64,000 nt of DNA from Herbiconiux gentiana (GCF_024978135.1 NZ_JANTEZ010000003.1:248001-312000); one strand, 5' to 3'; shown: positions 35,374 to 46,412, counted from the first letter of the stretch. Notes: a model not told the origin generated them from the sequence alone. A program made the numbers and translations.

Positions 35374-36159
35374 ATGGAAATCCTCATCCTCCCCACCCCG
35401 GCCGATGTCGGCCGCGCGGCCGCCGGCGTGATCGCGGCGGTCGTCGCGAATCGTCCGGAAGCCGTGATCGGCCTCGCCACGGGGTCGAGCCCGCAGGGCA
35501 TCTACCGCGACCTCGCTCGTCGGGTCGACGCGGGCGAGATCGCGTTCGAGCGCGCCCGCGGTTTCGCCCTCGACGAGTACGTGGGCATCCCGCAGGAGCA
35601 CCCGCAGTCCTACGCCAGCATCATCGCTCGCGACGTGGTCGAGCCGCTCGGGTTCGATCCCTCCCTCGTCCAGGTGCCCGACGGCCGGGCGAGCGACCTC
35701 GACCTCGCGGCGAGGCAGTACCAGGCAGCCATCCTGGCCGCCGGCGGCATCGACATCCAGATCCTGGGGATCGGGACCAACGGGCACATCGGCTTCAACG
35801 AACCGACGTCCTCCTTCGCCTCGCGCACCCGCATCAAGACGCTCGCCCTCCGCACGCGCGAAGACAATGCGCGGTTCTTCGCGACACCCGACGAGGTTCC
35901 CACCCACTGCCTGACGCAGGGACTCGGAACGATCCTCGACGCCCGCGCCCTCGTCCTGGTGGCGCAGGGCGAGCAGAAAGCCGACGCCATCGCGGCGGCG
36001 GTCGAAGGACCCGTCAGCGCGTTCGTGCCGGCGAGCGCGCTGCAGCTGCACGAACACGCGACCATCGTGGTCGACGAAGCGGCCGCATCACGGCTCCGGC
36101 TCACCGACTACTACCGCTACACCTACGACAACAAGCCCAAGTGGCAACGAACGCACTGA
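35374..36159 (+). CDS. nagB: Glucosamine-6-phosphate deaminase
   Basis: A 261-residue enzyme converting GlcN-6-P to fructose-6-P and ammonia. Motifs are VIGLATGSSPQGIYRDL, the catalytic-region FALDEYVGIP and GIGTNGHIGFNEP with its catalytic Asn/His, and ALQLHEHATIVVDEAA. Last gene of the amino-sugar operon, delivering carbon to glycolysis. GlcNAc-6-P deacetylase (NagA), needed between NanE and NagB, is not in the window. Convergent with the GH1 gene, 10 bases away. Confidence 0.92.
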   Translation: MEILILPTPADVGRAAAGVIAAVVANRPEAVIGLATGSSPQGIYRDLARRVDAGEIAFERARGFALDEYVGIPQEHPQSYASIIARDVVEPLGFDPSLVQVPDGRASDLDLAARQYQAAILAAGGIDIQILGIGTNGHIGFNEPTSSFASRTRIKTLALRTREDNARFFATPDEVPTHCLTQGLGTILDARALVLVAQGEQKADAIAAAVEGPVSAFVPASALQLHEHATIVVDEAAASRLRLTDYYRYTYDNKPKWQRTH

Positions 36160-36169
36160 ACGCCTGCGA

Positions 36170-37396
36170 TCAGCCCTCCCGCGCCGCCACCGCCGCCCGC
36201 CGGAACACCTCGAACGCCTCGTTCCGCACCCGCTCGAGTCCGAGGTCGGCGCCCCGGACGAGGTCGACGATGCCGAACTCGAGCATCCAGTCGTCGGGCT
36301 TCAGCTGGTCGAAGCGGTACAGCCAGTCGACCATCGAGAAGAAGGGGAACCACGTGAAGCCGATGATGGGGTGGCCCTCGGACCGCATCGCCTCGAGCAC
36401 CGCTCCCGCCTCGCGCATCCAGTCGATCTTCTCGGCGGGAGTGCCCACCAGGGAGGTCTCGGTGACGGCGATGGGCAGGCCGTAGCGATCGGAGTAGAGC
36501 GAGACGAGGGCGCGCAGCCCTCCCCCGTCGTTGTGCACCGGGGTGAGCCTGCCGTCGACGAACTCGCCGGTGGTGAAGTGGGGGTAGTAGTTCACCCCGA
36601 TCACGTCGGGCGTGACGGCGTTGTCACGGAACCACTGCAGCTCCGCCTCCGTGACCCCGTGCGAGGTCAGCCAGGGGTGCAGCGGGGCGTCGGCGTCGAC
36701 GCGCCCCGTGATCAGGTCGAGGGCGACGAAGCGCCGTTCCTCGAGCAGCTCTCGTGAGAGCAGCGGCGACTCCCCGTCTCCTCGGTACAGAAAGCCGGCG
36801 TCGACGTGCACGAAGGTGGCGTCCGGATGCACGGCGGCGATCGCCCGCTGCGTGAGCACCATGCCGCGAGCCAGCTGCAGGGTCACCTTGACGAAGCCGT
36901 CATGGCCCGAGAGGTAGGGCGGCCATTTGGCGTTCTCGCCGCACCATTCCGCGTTGACCACCGGTTCGTTCAGCGGGGTGAAGTCGGTGAAGACGTCACG
37001 GTACCGCTCGGCGACCGCGCGGCCGTACGACGCCACCCGCTCGGGATAGCCGGCGTTGATGAACGAGTTGTCGAGCCACAGCGGCGTGCCGTAGTGCATC
37101 AGGTCGACGATGCAGCGCAGCTTCAGTTCGCGCATCCGCTCGGCGACCTGGTCGAGCCACGACCAGTCGAACTCGCCCGGCCGCGGTTCGACGAGGTACC
37201 ACGGGATGCCCCACCGCACGAACTCGGCCCCGCTCTCGGCCACCAGGTCGAGGTCCTCGCGCCACCGAGCGTAGTGCTGGGTGAGCTCGTACTCGTCGAG
37301 CTTGCGATGGCCGACCGCTTCCTGCGGGATGAAGGTGTCCTCGATGCCGACGCCGTAGTGCAGGCGGTCTTCGCGGTACCAGGGGGTGTCGCTCAC
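36170..37396 (-). CDS. Family 1-like glycoside hydrolase
   Basis: A 408-residue TIM-barrel glycosidase. The acid/base Glu is in FTPLNEPVVNAEW and the nucleophile Glu in AVTETSLVG; VRWGIPWYLVEPRPGEFDW is the family 1 early motif. It has no signal peptide, so it acts on imported oligosaccharides, probably beta-glucosides or beta-galactosides. GTG at 37396 is preferred because AAAGGA is six bases upstream; an ATG at 37414 overlapping the permease stop is an alternative. Last gene of the operon with the binding protein and two permeases. Confidence 0.82.
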   Translation of the reverse strand: MSDTPWYREDRLHYGVGIEDTFIPQEAVGHRKLDEYELTQHYARWREDLDLVAESGAEFVRWGIPWYLVEPRPGEFDWSWLDQVAERMRELKLRCIVDLMHYGTPLWLDNSFINAGYPERVASYGRAVAERYRDVFTDFTPLNEPVVNAEWCGENAKWPPYLSGHDGFVKVTLQLARGMVLTQRAIAAVHPDATFVHVDAGFLYRGDGESPLLSRELLEERRFVALDLITGRVDADAPLHPWLTSHGVTEAELQWFRDNAVTPDVIGVNYYPHFTTGEFVDGRLTPVHNDGGGLRALVSLYSDRYGLPIAVTETSLVGTPAEKIDWMREAGAVLEAMRSEGHPIIGFTWFPFFSMVDWLYRFDQLKPDDWMLEFGIVDLVRGADLGLERVRNEAFEVFRRAAVAAREG

Positions 37397-37410
37397 GCGG
37401 CATCCTTTCG

Positions 37411-38304
37411 TCATTTCAGGCCCGTGGTGGCGATGCCCGCCACGAAGCTGCGTTGGATGAGGAGGAAGAACAGGATGACCGGCAGCATCGCCAGGAGCGA
37501 GCCGGCCATCAGCAGGCCGTACTCCACGACGTGCTGCCCCATGAAGAGGGCGAGACCGGCCGGCAGCGTCGACGTCTCCACCGACGACGACATGACGAGC
37601 GGCCAGAGCAGGTCGTTCCAGTTGTACTGGAAGTGGAACAGCCCGAGCGTCAGCAGAGCGGGGCGGGACAGCGGCATGATGATGCCCCAGTAGATGCGCC
37701 ACTCCGAGGCTCCGTCGACCCGCGCCGCCTCCTCGAGGTCCTTCGGAAGGGACAGGAAGAACTGCGTGAGGAAGAAGATGCCGAACGCGTTCGTCATCCT
37801 CGGGATGATCAGGCCGGGGAGGGTGTTCGTCAGCCCCAGGCCGTTCAGCATGTCGTAGAGCGGGATGAGCGTCACCTGGAACGGCAGCATCAGGAGCAGC
37901 AGGATGAGCACCATCACCACGGCCCGGCCCTTGAACGGCAGGCGGGCCAGGGCGTAGGCCGCCATCGAGTCGAACAGCAGCGAGATGATCGTCACGCTGC
38001 CGGCGAAGACGATCGTGTTGACGTAGAGGCGGGCGAACGGGATGCGGTCCCACACCTCGACGAAGTGCTCGAGAGTGAGCTCCCGGGGCCAGAGCGTGGG
38101 CGGCGCGCTGACGATGTCGCTCTCGGGCTTGAACGCGGTGAACACCATCCAGATGATCGGCAGCAGCATGAGCAGGCCGATGGCGATGGAGGTGATGGCG
38201 AGCAGCCAGGTGGTGGCCCGGCGGGTGGTCATCCGTCTGGGGTTCGCTCTGCCGGGGTTCACCCGCTCAGTGCTCGCGCTTCTGGTGAGGGTCGTCGCGG
38301 CCAT
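37411..38304 (-). CDS. Carbohydrate ABC transporter permease (MalG-like)
   Basis: A 297-residue permease with six membrane segments after a 30-residue polar lead rich in Arg and Thr. The EAA loop is LEEAARVDGASEWRIYWGII and FQYNWNDLLWPLVM the late motif. Its ATG overlaps the stop of the other permease by one base (TGATG). Confidence 0.9.
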   Translation of the reverse strand: MAATTLTRSASTERVNPGRANPRRMTTRRATTWLLAITSIAIGLLMLLPIIWMVFTAFKPESDIVSAPPTLWPRELTLEHFVEVWDRIPFARLYVNTIVFAGSVTIISLLFDSMAAYALARLPFKGRAVVMVLILLLLMLPFQVTLIPLYDMLNGLGLTNTLPGLIIPRMTNAFGIFFLTQFFLSLPKDLEEAARVDGASEWRIYWGIIMPLSRPALLTLGLFHFQYNWNDLLWPLVMSSSVETSTLPAGLALFMGQHVVEYGLLMAGSLLAMLPVILFFLLIQRSFVAGIATTGLK

Positions 38305-39245
38305 CAGTAGGTCACCCGCTTCCGTCGGAGATAGCCGAACTGCACCATCGAGAGGATGAACACGAAGACCACGAGCACGAACGAGATCGCCGAGGCGTAG
38401 CCGAAGCGGAGCTCCTGGAAGCCCTCGCGGTAGACCAGCATCACGAGCGTCTCGGTGCGGAAGAACGGGCCGCCGCGGGTCATGACGTAGATCTGGTCGA
38501 AGGCCTGCAGGGTCGCGATCAGCGCCAGCACGGAGACGAGCAGGGTCTGGTTCGACAGCAGGGGCAGAGTCACGTTGCGGAAGCGCTGCCACACGCCCGC
38601 GCCGTCGAGCCGGGCCGCCTCGTACATGTCCACCGGAATGGACTGCAGCCCCGCCAGGTAGATGACCATGTAGAAGCCGACGTTCTTCCAGACCCCCACG
38701 ATCATGACCGCCACCATCGCGTAGCGCGGGTCACTCAGCCAGCCCTGTTCGGGCACGATGCCCACGAGGCTCAGCCAGTGCGAGATCAGACCGATGTTGG
38801 GGTCGAGCAGGAAGGCCCAGGCGATCGCGATGATGCCGAGCGACACGATGAAGGGCAGGAAGATCGCGGTGCGGGCGAACGCCCGGCCGAGGAAGGCCTG
38901 GTTGAGCATCAATGCGAACGCGAGCGCCAGCACGACGGTCACCGGGGTGACCACGAGGGCGTAGAGCACGGTGTTGCCGAACGCGTTCCAGAACGCGCCG
39001 TCGGAGAGCAGCTCGGTGTAGTTGTCGAGGCCGACCCACTCGGCCGCCCGGATCAGGTTGTAGTCGGTGAAGGACAGGTAGAGGGCCTGCACCATCGGGT
39101 AGACCGTGAACGCGATAAGGATGAGCAGGGTGGGCGTGAGGAAGAGCCACGCGGTCAGCGAGCGCCGGTGGCTCACCCGGAGGGCGGGCCGCCGCCGCTT
39201 CGGCGGTTGGAGCTGAACGGTGGGCCGTTCTGCGGTGGTCGTCAT
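38304..39245 (-). CDS. Carbohydrate ABC transporter permease (MalF-like)
   Basis: A 313-residue permease with six membrane segments. The EAA loop is MYEAARLDGAGVWQRFRNVT. ATG 39245 (MTTTAERP) is preceded by AAAGG; an in-frame upstream start would run into the hairpin. It lies between the binding-protein gene and the second permease. The importer ATPase is not encoded here. Confidence 0.9.
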   Translation of the reverse strand: MTTTAERPTVQLQPPKRRRPALRVSHRRSLTAWLFLTPTLLILIAFTVYPMVQALYLSFTDYNLIRAAEWVGLDNYTELLSDGAFWNAFGNTVLYALVVTPVTVVLALAFALMLNQAFLGRAFARTAIFLPFIVSLGIIAIAWAFLLDPNIGLISHWLSLVGIVPEQGWLSDPRYAMVAVMIVGVWKNVGFYMVIYLAGLQSIPVDMYEAARLDGAGVWQRFRNVTLPLLSNQTLLVSVLALIATLQAFDQIYVMTRGGPFFRTETLVMLVYREGFQELRFGYASAISFVLVVFVFILSMVQFGYLRRKRVTY

Positions 39246-39259
39246 GGGGCGCCTTTCGC

Positions 39260-39290
39260 GGAGGGCGGGTGCGCGAGGCACCCGCCCTCC
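39260..39290 (-). promoter_or_regulatory. Intercistronic hairpin after the second binding-protein gene
   Basis: A 13-bp perfect GC-rich stem (39260-39272 with 39278-39290) and a five-base loop, with no T-run, located between the binding-protein stop and the first permease start. Same position as the hairpin in the amino-sugar operon; probably tunes relative protein amounts. Confidence 0.75.
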
Positions 39291-39297
39291 GGGTGGA

Positions 39298-40638
39298 TCA
39301 CTTGTCGAGTTCGGCCTGCACCTGGGCGGAGGCGTCGGTGAAGATGTCCTTCACCGAGCCCTCGCCGTTCAGCGCCTTCTGCACCGAGGGATTGAAGATG
39401 GTCTCCATGATCGGGCCGCCGCTCGCGACGCCGGGCAGGAGGGTCTTCGAGACGTCGGTGACGTCGGCCGCCCCGAAGATCGCCGGGTACGGGCTCGCGG
39501 TCACCTTGTCGGCCACGTCGGCCCGGTTCGGCGGGAAGCCGGATCCATCGGCCCAGGTGGTCTGGCCCTCGGCCGAGTTCCAGTAGGCGAAGAACTCGTA
39601 CGCCGCCTTCTTCTGCGCGTCGCTCGTGCCGGCGGGCAGGCCCATCGACACGACGTCGGCGAGCACCGCCTCGTCGCTCGGACCGGCCGGGGGCTTGGCG
39701 AGACCGTAGTCGAGGCCGGCCTCGTCGAACCCGGTCGTCATCCACGGGCCGACGATCTCGATGGCGGCCTTCTGTGTCTGGAACAGCTTGTCCGCATCCG
39801 CGCCCGACATGCCGATCTGGGTGGCCTTCTGGTCGCGGATCAGCGAGACCCAGAAGTCGAGGGCCTCGATCGACTCGGGGTCGCCGAGCGTGGACTTCGT
39901 GCCGTCGTCGTTGGCGATGCTGCCGCCGGTGCCCCAGAGCATCGAGGCGAAGACGGGGACCGTCTCGTGATCGGCCATGGCCAGAGCGAACTGCTCGGGC
40001 TGGCCGTCGCCGTTCTCGTCGACGGTGAGCTTCGGCACCATGCTCGCGAGCTCGTCCCAGGTGGCCGGCGGCGCCTCGGGGTCGAGCCCGGCGGCCGAGA
40101 AGAGGTCCTTGTTGTAGTACATCATCATGGGCGTGAAGTTCACGGGCACCCCGTAGTTGACGCCGTCGAACACGGAGGCGTCGACCGCTGCGGTGGCGAG
40201 CGCGGCGCTGTCGTTCGAGGAGTCGGAGTAGTAGTCGTCGAGCGGCTCGAACAGGCCCTGGCTCGCGAACTGGGGCATGCGCGACGCCGACATCGCGATG
40301 ATGTCGGGGCCGTCGTTGCCGGCGACGGAGGTGAGGACCTTCTGGTACAGGGTGTCCCACGGCATGATGTTCGCCTTGACCTCGACGTCGTCCTGCGACG
40401 CATTGAAGTCCTCGATCACCTTCTCGAGCGCCGGACCGTCGGGCCCGGTGAACCCGTTCCAGAAGTCGAGCGTGACCTTGCCCGAGGCGTCGGGCTGATC
40501 ATCCTTGCCACCCGAACCCTGACCGGTGCAGCCGGCCAGCGCGAGGCCCGTGACGGCCAGGGCGGCCACGACGGTCAGCGGGCGAATGGTGTGACGGGAA
40601 CGCTGCTCACGTGAACGGCGCCGGTGCTGTGTCTTCAT
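39298..40638 (-). CDS. Carbohydrate ABC transporter substrate-binding lipoprotein
   Basis: A 446-residue family 1 sugar-binding lipoprotein. A basic N region and hydrophobic stretch end in lipobox LAGCTGQG. The mature protein has LDFWNGFTGPDGPALEKVI, GPDIIAMSASRMPQF and KAAIEIVGPWMTTGF. ATG 40638 follows AAGGAG. First gene of the operon with two permeases and the GH1 enzyme; divergent from LacI with a palindromic operator in front. Ligand is probably a beta-linked oligosaccharide. Confidence 0.9.
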   Translation of the reverse strand: MKTQHRRRSREQRSRHTIRPLTVVAALAVTGLALAGCTGQGSGGKDDQPDASGKVTLDFWNGFTGPDGPALEKVIEDFNASQDDVEVKANIMPWDTLYQKVLTSVAGNDGPDIIAMSASRMPQFASQGLFEPLDDYYSDSSNDSAALATAAVDASVFDGVNYGVPVNFTPMMMYYNKDLFSAAGLDPEAPPATWDELASMVPKLTVDENGDGQPEQFALAMADHETVPVFASMLWGTGGSIANDDGTKSTLGDPESIEALDFWVSLIRDQKATQIGMSGADADKLFQTQKAAIEIVGPWMTTGFDEAGLDYGLAKPPAGPSDEAVLADVVSMGLPAGTSDAQKKAAYEFFAYWNSAEGQTTWADGSGFPPNRADVADKVTASPYPAIFGAADVTDVSKTLLPGVASGGPIMETIFNPSVQKALNGEGSVKDIFTDASAQVQAELDK

Positions 40639-40659
40639 CGACTTTCTCCTTCGTGTGTC

Positions 40660-40673
40660 GTTCAACGTTGAAC
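40660..40673. promoter_or_regulatory. LacI-type operator
   Basis: GTTCAACGTTGAAC is a perfect 14-base palindrome with a central CG, the hallmark of LacI-family sites. It lies 22 bases upstream of the binding-protein start. A half-matching copy, CGTTGAAC at 40708-40715, lies closer to the lacI gene and may be a second, weaker site. Confidence 0.8.
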
Positions 40674-40773
40674 GAGAGGACAAATACCGTTATACATGAC
40701 TGGTAATCGTTGAACAAGGCGTTACCGTGAAGGTGATCAGCCGGATGCACGCGATACGGAAGGGAGGTCGGCA

Positions 40774-41774
40774 ATGGCGCGGCCCACACTGAAAGACGTC
40801 GCCGATCGCGTCGGCGTCTCGGCCAAGACGGTGTCGAACGTGGTGAACGGAACCGGCTGGGTGACCGCCGAACTGCGCGAGCGCGTGCAGGTCGCGCTGG
40901 TCGAGGTCGGCTACCGACCGAACGCCGCCGCACGCCAACTGCGCAGCGGACGCAGCGGGATGATCGCCCTCGCCGTGCCCGAGCTCAGCCAGCCGTACTT
41001 CGCCGAACTGGCGGCCTCCCTCGTGCGCGAGGCCCAGGGGCGCATGATCACCGTGCTCGTGAATCAGACCGACGGCCTCGCCGACGTCGAGCGCAAGATC
41101 AGCGAGGGCATCGGCGCGACCGCCGTCGACGGCATCATCCTCAGCCCCCTTGCACTCAGCGCCAGCGACCTCGAGGGGCGCCGCGACGGCACTCCCCTCG
41201 TGCTGCTCGGCGAGCACATCGGAACCAGCACCTTCCCGCACGTCACGGTCGACAACACGGCCGCGGCGAAGGCGGCGACGCAGCACCTGCTGTCGATCGG
41301 CTGCCGCCGCATCGCCGCGATCGGTGCGCAGGACCACGGGCCGAACGAGACGGCGCTGCTGCGACTCGCCGGGTACCGCGCCGCGCTCGAGGAAGCGGGC
41401 ATCCCGGTCGACGAGTCGTTGATCCTGCCGGTCGACGGCTTCCATCGCGCCGACGGCGCCCGGGCCGCCCGCACCATCCTGAGCAGCGGCCTCCGACCCG
41501 ACGGCATCTTCGCCTTCAACGACCTGCTCGCCCTCGGAGCGATGCACGCCCTGGCCGCGGCGGGTGTCGGCGTGCCCGACGACGTCGCGGTGATCGGCTT
41601 CGACGACATCGAGGAGGGCCAGTACAGCACGCCCACGCTGAGCTCCGTCTCGCCGAACACCGGCGAGCTCGTCGCTACGGCGATCGATTTGCTGCTCGCC
41701 CAGCCGCCCGAGCCGGGGATGCACACCGTCGGGTTCACGATCACCCATCGCGCCAGCACGAAAGGTCCAGCGCA

Positions 41775-41778
<4 letters not shown>
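40774..41778 (+). CDS. LacI-family transcriptional regulator
   Basis: A 334-residue repressor. The N-terminal helix-turn-helix is LKDVADRVGVSAKTVSNVVN and the hinge helix RPNAAARQLRSGRSG. The C-terminal sugar-binding domain shows HVTVDNTAAAKAATQHLL and IFAFNDLLALGAMHAL. Divergent from the ABC importer operon with the palindrome GTTCAACGTTGAAC between, so it probably controls both sides. Its stop overlaps the start of the GH2 gene. Confidence 0.92.
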
Positions 41779-43685
<1,907 letters not shown>

Positions 43686-43761
43686 CGCGCCCCGTGCGCG
43701 TCAAGGCCGCTAGTCGCCCGTCGCTCGGGCCCCGGCGCTGGGCGGTCGATCAGCAGCTCTT

Positions 43762-44265
43762 CTAGTCATCTAGGCACGAGCCGAGGTCGACCCCGGCCTC
43801 GATGAGCTCGTCGACCTTCGCCTGTCGCGTCTTCGGCACCGTAAGACCGTTCTCCTCGAGGCACGCGTCGAGCAGGGCGCCATCGGCCCGCTCATCCTGA
43901 TGAGCGAGCTGCCACGAGTCGTCGACCAGGACGAACTCGGATCGGTAGCAGGGATCGGCGATCCCGACGTCGTCAGCCTCGGCCAGGTAGCGATAGTCGA
44001 TGAGGGTGCTGTTCGCGTCGAGGACTTCTACGGGGTAGCCGCCTTCTGCCATGCAGGCCTGGAAGGCTGCGAAAGCCGCCTCGTATTCGGCCCGGTCTAC
44101 GGCTCCGTCGGCGAGCGCCTCTTCCTGCGCGATCGACGGGGTGGGCGCGCTGGCGTCGCGGCCCTCAGAGTCGGCATTAGCTGCGACGCCGACACATCCG
44201 GTGAGAATGGACCCGGCGAAGATGGCGCCGGCGAAGATCGAAGTCACCCGTTTCAGTGCAATCAT
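43762..44265 (-). CDS. Lipoprotein of unknown function
   Basis: A 167-residue lipoprotein: signal peptide with lipobox LTGCVG, then an acidic helical part with four Cys (FQACMAEGGYP, ADPCYRSEF, LDACLEENGL, LGSCLDD) spaced so that two disulfides are likely. Similar small Cys-rich lipoproteins occur across Microbacteriaceae. AGGGAG lies six bases before ATG 44265. It follows the secreted-protein gene at 44275-44673 by nine bases, so the two are co-transcribed. Confidence 0.65.
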   Translation of the reverse strand: MIALKRVTSIFAGAIFAGSILTGCVGVAANADSEGRDASAPTPSIAQEEALADGAVDRAEYEAAFAAFQACMAEGGYPVEVLDANSTLIDYRYLAEADDVGIADPCYRSEFVLVDDSWQLAHQDERADGALLDACLEENGLTVPKTRQAKVDELIEAGVDLGSCLDD

Positions 44266-44274
44266 CAGTGCTCC

Positions 44275-44673
44275 CTATGTCGTGAACGGCCAGCCGCCTG
44301 AGAACCCCCAGGCTTTGTAGCCGCAATCGTGAGACGCGCCGACAACGGTGCCGCCGGGGTGGTGGGTGACGATGCCCGCGGCCGCCTGCCAGGGGCTGCT
44401 GTAGGTCGGGCTTCCGGGATAAACCCGATAGCGGACCTGCACCCGGGCCTGTCCGCACCCCAGCTTCGGATTCGGGCTGGTCGGCGAGGCCGTCTGCCCA
44501 CCCAGGGCCTGAGAGCTTTTGCCCGTCACCGACAGTCCCTGCGTGCAGTTCTTGTATGCGGTTCCGGTGGCCGTAGCCGGCAGGCCACCGGCGAGCTGGA
44601 TCCCGCCGACCAAAGCGAGCGCGAGCCCGGCCACAACAAGGCGCCGCCACGGTTGTCTGCTTCGCTGGTGCAC
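44275..44673 (-). CDS. Small secreted protein of unknown function
   Basis: A 132-residue secreted protein. GTG 44673 is chosen because GAGGAG is six bases upstream. The signal peptide (RRLVVAGLALALVGGIQLA) ends near ATATG. The mature part of about 90 residues has three Cys (YKNCTQGL, LGCGQARVQV, HDCGYKAWG), is Gly/Ser/Thr-rich and ends in GGWPFTT. It resembles a small beta-sandwich exoprotein or bacteriocin-sized peptide, but no family is recognised. Paired with the lipoprotein gene downstream, which could be its partner or an immunity factor. Confidence 0.6.
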   Translation of the reverse strand: MHQRSRQPWRRLVVAGLALALVGGIQLAGGLPATATGTAYKNCTQGLSVTGKSSQALGGQTASPTSPNPKLGCGQARVQVRYRVYPGSPTYSSPWQAAAGIVTHHPGGTVVGASHDCGYKAWGFSGGWPFTT

Positions 44674-44762
44674 GCACTCTCCTCGGTGACCGTCTCGTCT
44701 GCTTACCACGCACGCTAAGGCGACCCCGGTCGCGGGTCTATGAGTACTTGCTACTTACCGCG

Positions 44763-46079
44763 TCAGGCGCCGAGCAGCGCATGCACCCCCGTAGCGACCG
44801 CGAAGATCGCCAACCCCGCCAACGCCCCCACGACGGTCCCGTTGATCCGGATGAACTGCAGATCCCGCCCCACCTGCAACTCGATCTTCTCCGTCGTCTC
44901 CCGCGCATCCCACCGCTGCACCGTGTCGCTGATCACCGACGCGAGGTCGTGCCGGTACTTCTGCACCGCATACCCCGCCGCGTCGGCGATCCACGCGTCG
45001 ATCTTCGCGGCGAGCATCCGATCGCTTGAAAGCCGCACCCCCACGTCGACCAGCGCCGAGGTGGCGGCGGCTCGAAGCTCGCTCGCAGGGTCGGCCAGGG
45101 CTTCAGCGAGCGCCCGCTTGGCCGCGTCCCAGAGCTGGGCGGCGAACGAGCGCAGCCGGGGGCTCTCGAGGAACTCGGCCTTGATCTGCTCGACCCGCGC
45201 CGACATCGCGGGGTCGTGCTGCAGCCGGTCGGTGAGGTCGTCGAGGTAGCCGTCGACGGCCAGGCGAAGCGGATGCTCGGGGTCCCCCTTCACCGCCTGC
45301 AGCAGCTTCACCAGCTCCCGGTGCGCCCGATCGTCGGCGAAGTCGCGCGCGAACCCGGGCATCCACCGCGGCAGGCGGGTGGCGACGACCGAATCGAGGG
45401 CATCCGGATGCTCGTCGAGCCACGTCGCAGCAGCATCGACCAGCGCGTCCACGACCGCGCGCTGCTGATCGGCCGCCACCAGCTCGGCGCCCATCCGCCC
45501 CAGGGTCGGCGCCCACTCCTTCTCGAACAGGTGCTCGCGCGCGAGCCGCTCGATCAGGCTCTCGACGTCGCGGTCGCTGAGGAACCGCAGCAGCCCCTGC
45601 GCCATCACCGCGCCTTCGCTGCTCGCGCGCTCGGCGTTCGCCGGATCCTTCAGCCACGCCCCCAACCGGTCGGCGACGCTGAAGGTCGCGAGCTTGCTGC
45701 GCACCACCTCGTCGGAGAGGAAGTTCTGCTCGACGAACTCGCCGAGGCTCACCCCGATCTCGTCTTTACGGTTCGGGATGATCGCGGTGTGCGGGATGCG
45801 CAGCCCCAACGGATGCCGGAACAACGCCGTCACCGCGAACCAGTCCGCGAGCGCACCGACCATCGCACCCTCGGCCGCGGCACGCACGTACCCGAGCCAC
45901 GGATACTCGTCCTGCAGCGCGAACGCCACCGCGAACACGACCGCGGCGCCGACCAGCAGCGCGGTCGCGATCGCCTTCATGCGCCGCAACGCGGCCTGCC
46001 GCTCGCGGTCGGCGGCGCTCAGCGGGGTGCCGCTCGTGCTCGTGCTCGTGCTCGTGCTGGTGCTGGTGCTCGTCGCCAT
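44763..46079 (-). CDS. DUF445 family membrane protein
   Basis: A 438-residue protein of the DUF445 family. Residues 2-16 are an ST dipeptide repeat. Two membrane segments near 38-60 and at the extreme C terminus (VVGALAGLAIFAVATGVHALL) flank a long helical domain. EGAMVGALADWFAVTALFRHPLG and IIPNRKDEIGVSLGEFVE are the family signatures. Role unknown, possibly in envelope organisation. The start codon lies inside the hexamer repeat region. Confidence 0.88.
   Translation of the reverse strand: MATSTSTSTSTSTSTSGTPLSAADRERQAALRRMKAIATALLVGAAVVFAVAFALQDEYPWLGYVRAAAEGAMVGALADWFAVTALFRHPLGLRIPHTAIIPNRKDEIGVSLGEFVEQNFLSDEVVRSKLATFSVADRLGAWLKDPANAERASSEGAVMAQGLLRFLSDRDVESLIERLAREHLFEKEWAPTLGRMGAELVAADQQRAVVDALVDAAATWLDEHPDALDSVVATRLPRWMPGFARDFADDRAHRELVKLLQAVKGDPEHPLRLAVDGYLDDLTDRLQHDPAMSARVEQIKAEFLESPRLRSFAAQLWDAAKRALAEALADPASELRAAATSALVDVGVRLSSDRMLAAKIDAWIADAAGYAVQKYRHDLASVISDTVQRWDARETTEKIELQVGRDLQFIRINGTVVGALAGLAIFAVATGVHALLGA
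46034..46075. repeat. Hexanucleotide repeat coding for Ser-Thr
   Basis: Tandem GTGCTC/GTGCTG hexamers at the 5' end of the DUF445 gene, read on the minus strand as alternating Ser and Thr codons. Six-base units keep the frame, so changes in copy number would only vary tail length. Confidence 0.85.
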
Positions 46080-46172
46080 CCTGCTCCTCCCGTCACGCCC
46101 GGAGTCACCACCGTACCCACGCGCCCGGCCGCCCGCTCGGCTGCGATTCCAAGCGTCGCCTTCGGGCCAGTT

Positions 46173-46412
46173 TCAGGGCAGGAGGTCGAACATCTGCGGC
46201 CGCGCCCTCATCGAGTGGATGATCAGCTCGTTCCCGCTATCGAACCTCAGCACCACCAGCTCGAGCAATCGTCCGGCGGAGTCGAAGCCGAGTCGCAGCT
46301 GGCGTGCCGGGTTGTCGTCATCGAGGTCTTCCGCCCACAGCGGCCAGGTCGCAGCCTGCACCGAGTCCTCGGGGTCGATGCCGTGCTTCAGCGCTAACGG
46401 ATGGACCTTCAT
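46173..46412 (-). CDS. BrnT-like toxin
   Basis: A 79-residue protein beginning MKVHPLALKHGIDPEDS and containing LRLGFDSAGRLLELVVL and IIHSMRARPQMFDLLP, the layout of actinobacterial BrnT-like ribonuclease toxins. It overlaps the ribbon-helix-helix antitoxin gene by ATGA. Toxic activity is inferred from family and gene pairing. Confidence 0.75.
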   Translation of the reverse strand: MKVHPLALKHGIDPEDSVQAATWPLWAEDLDDDNPARQLRLGFDSAGRLLELVVLRFDSGNELIIHSMRARPQMFDLLP

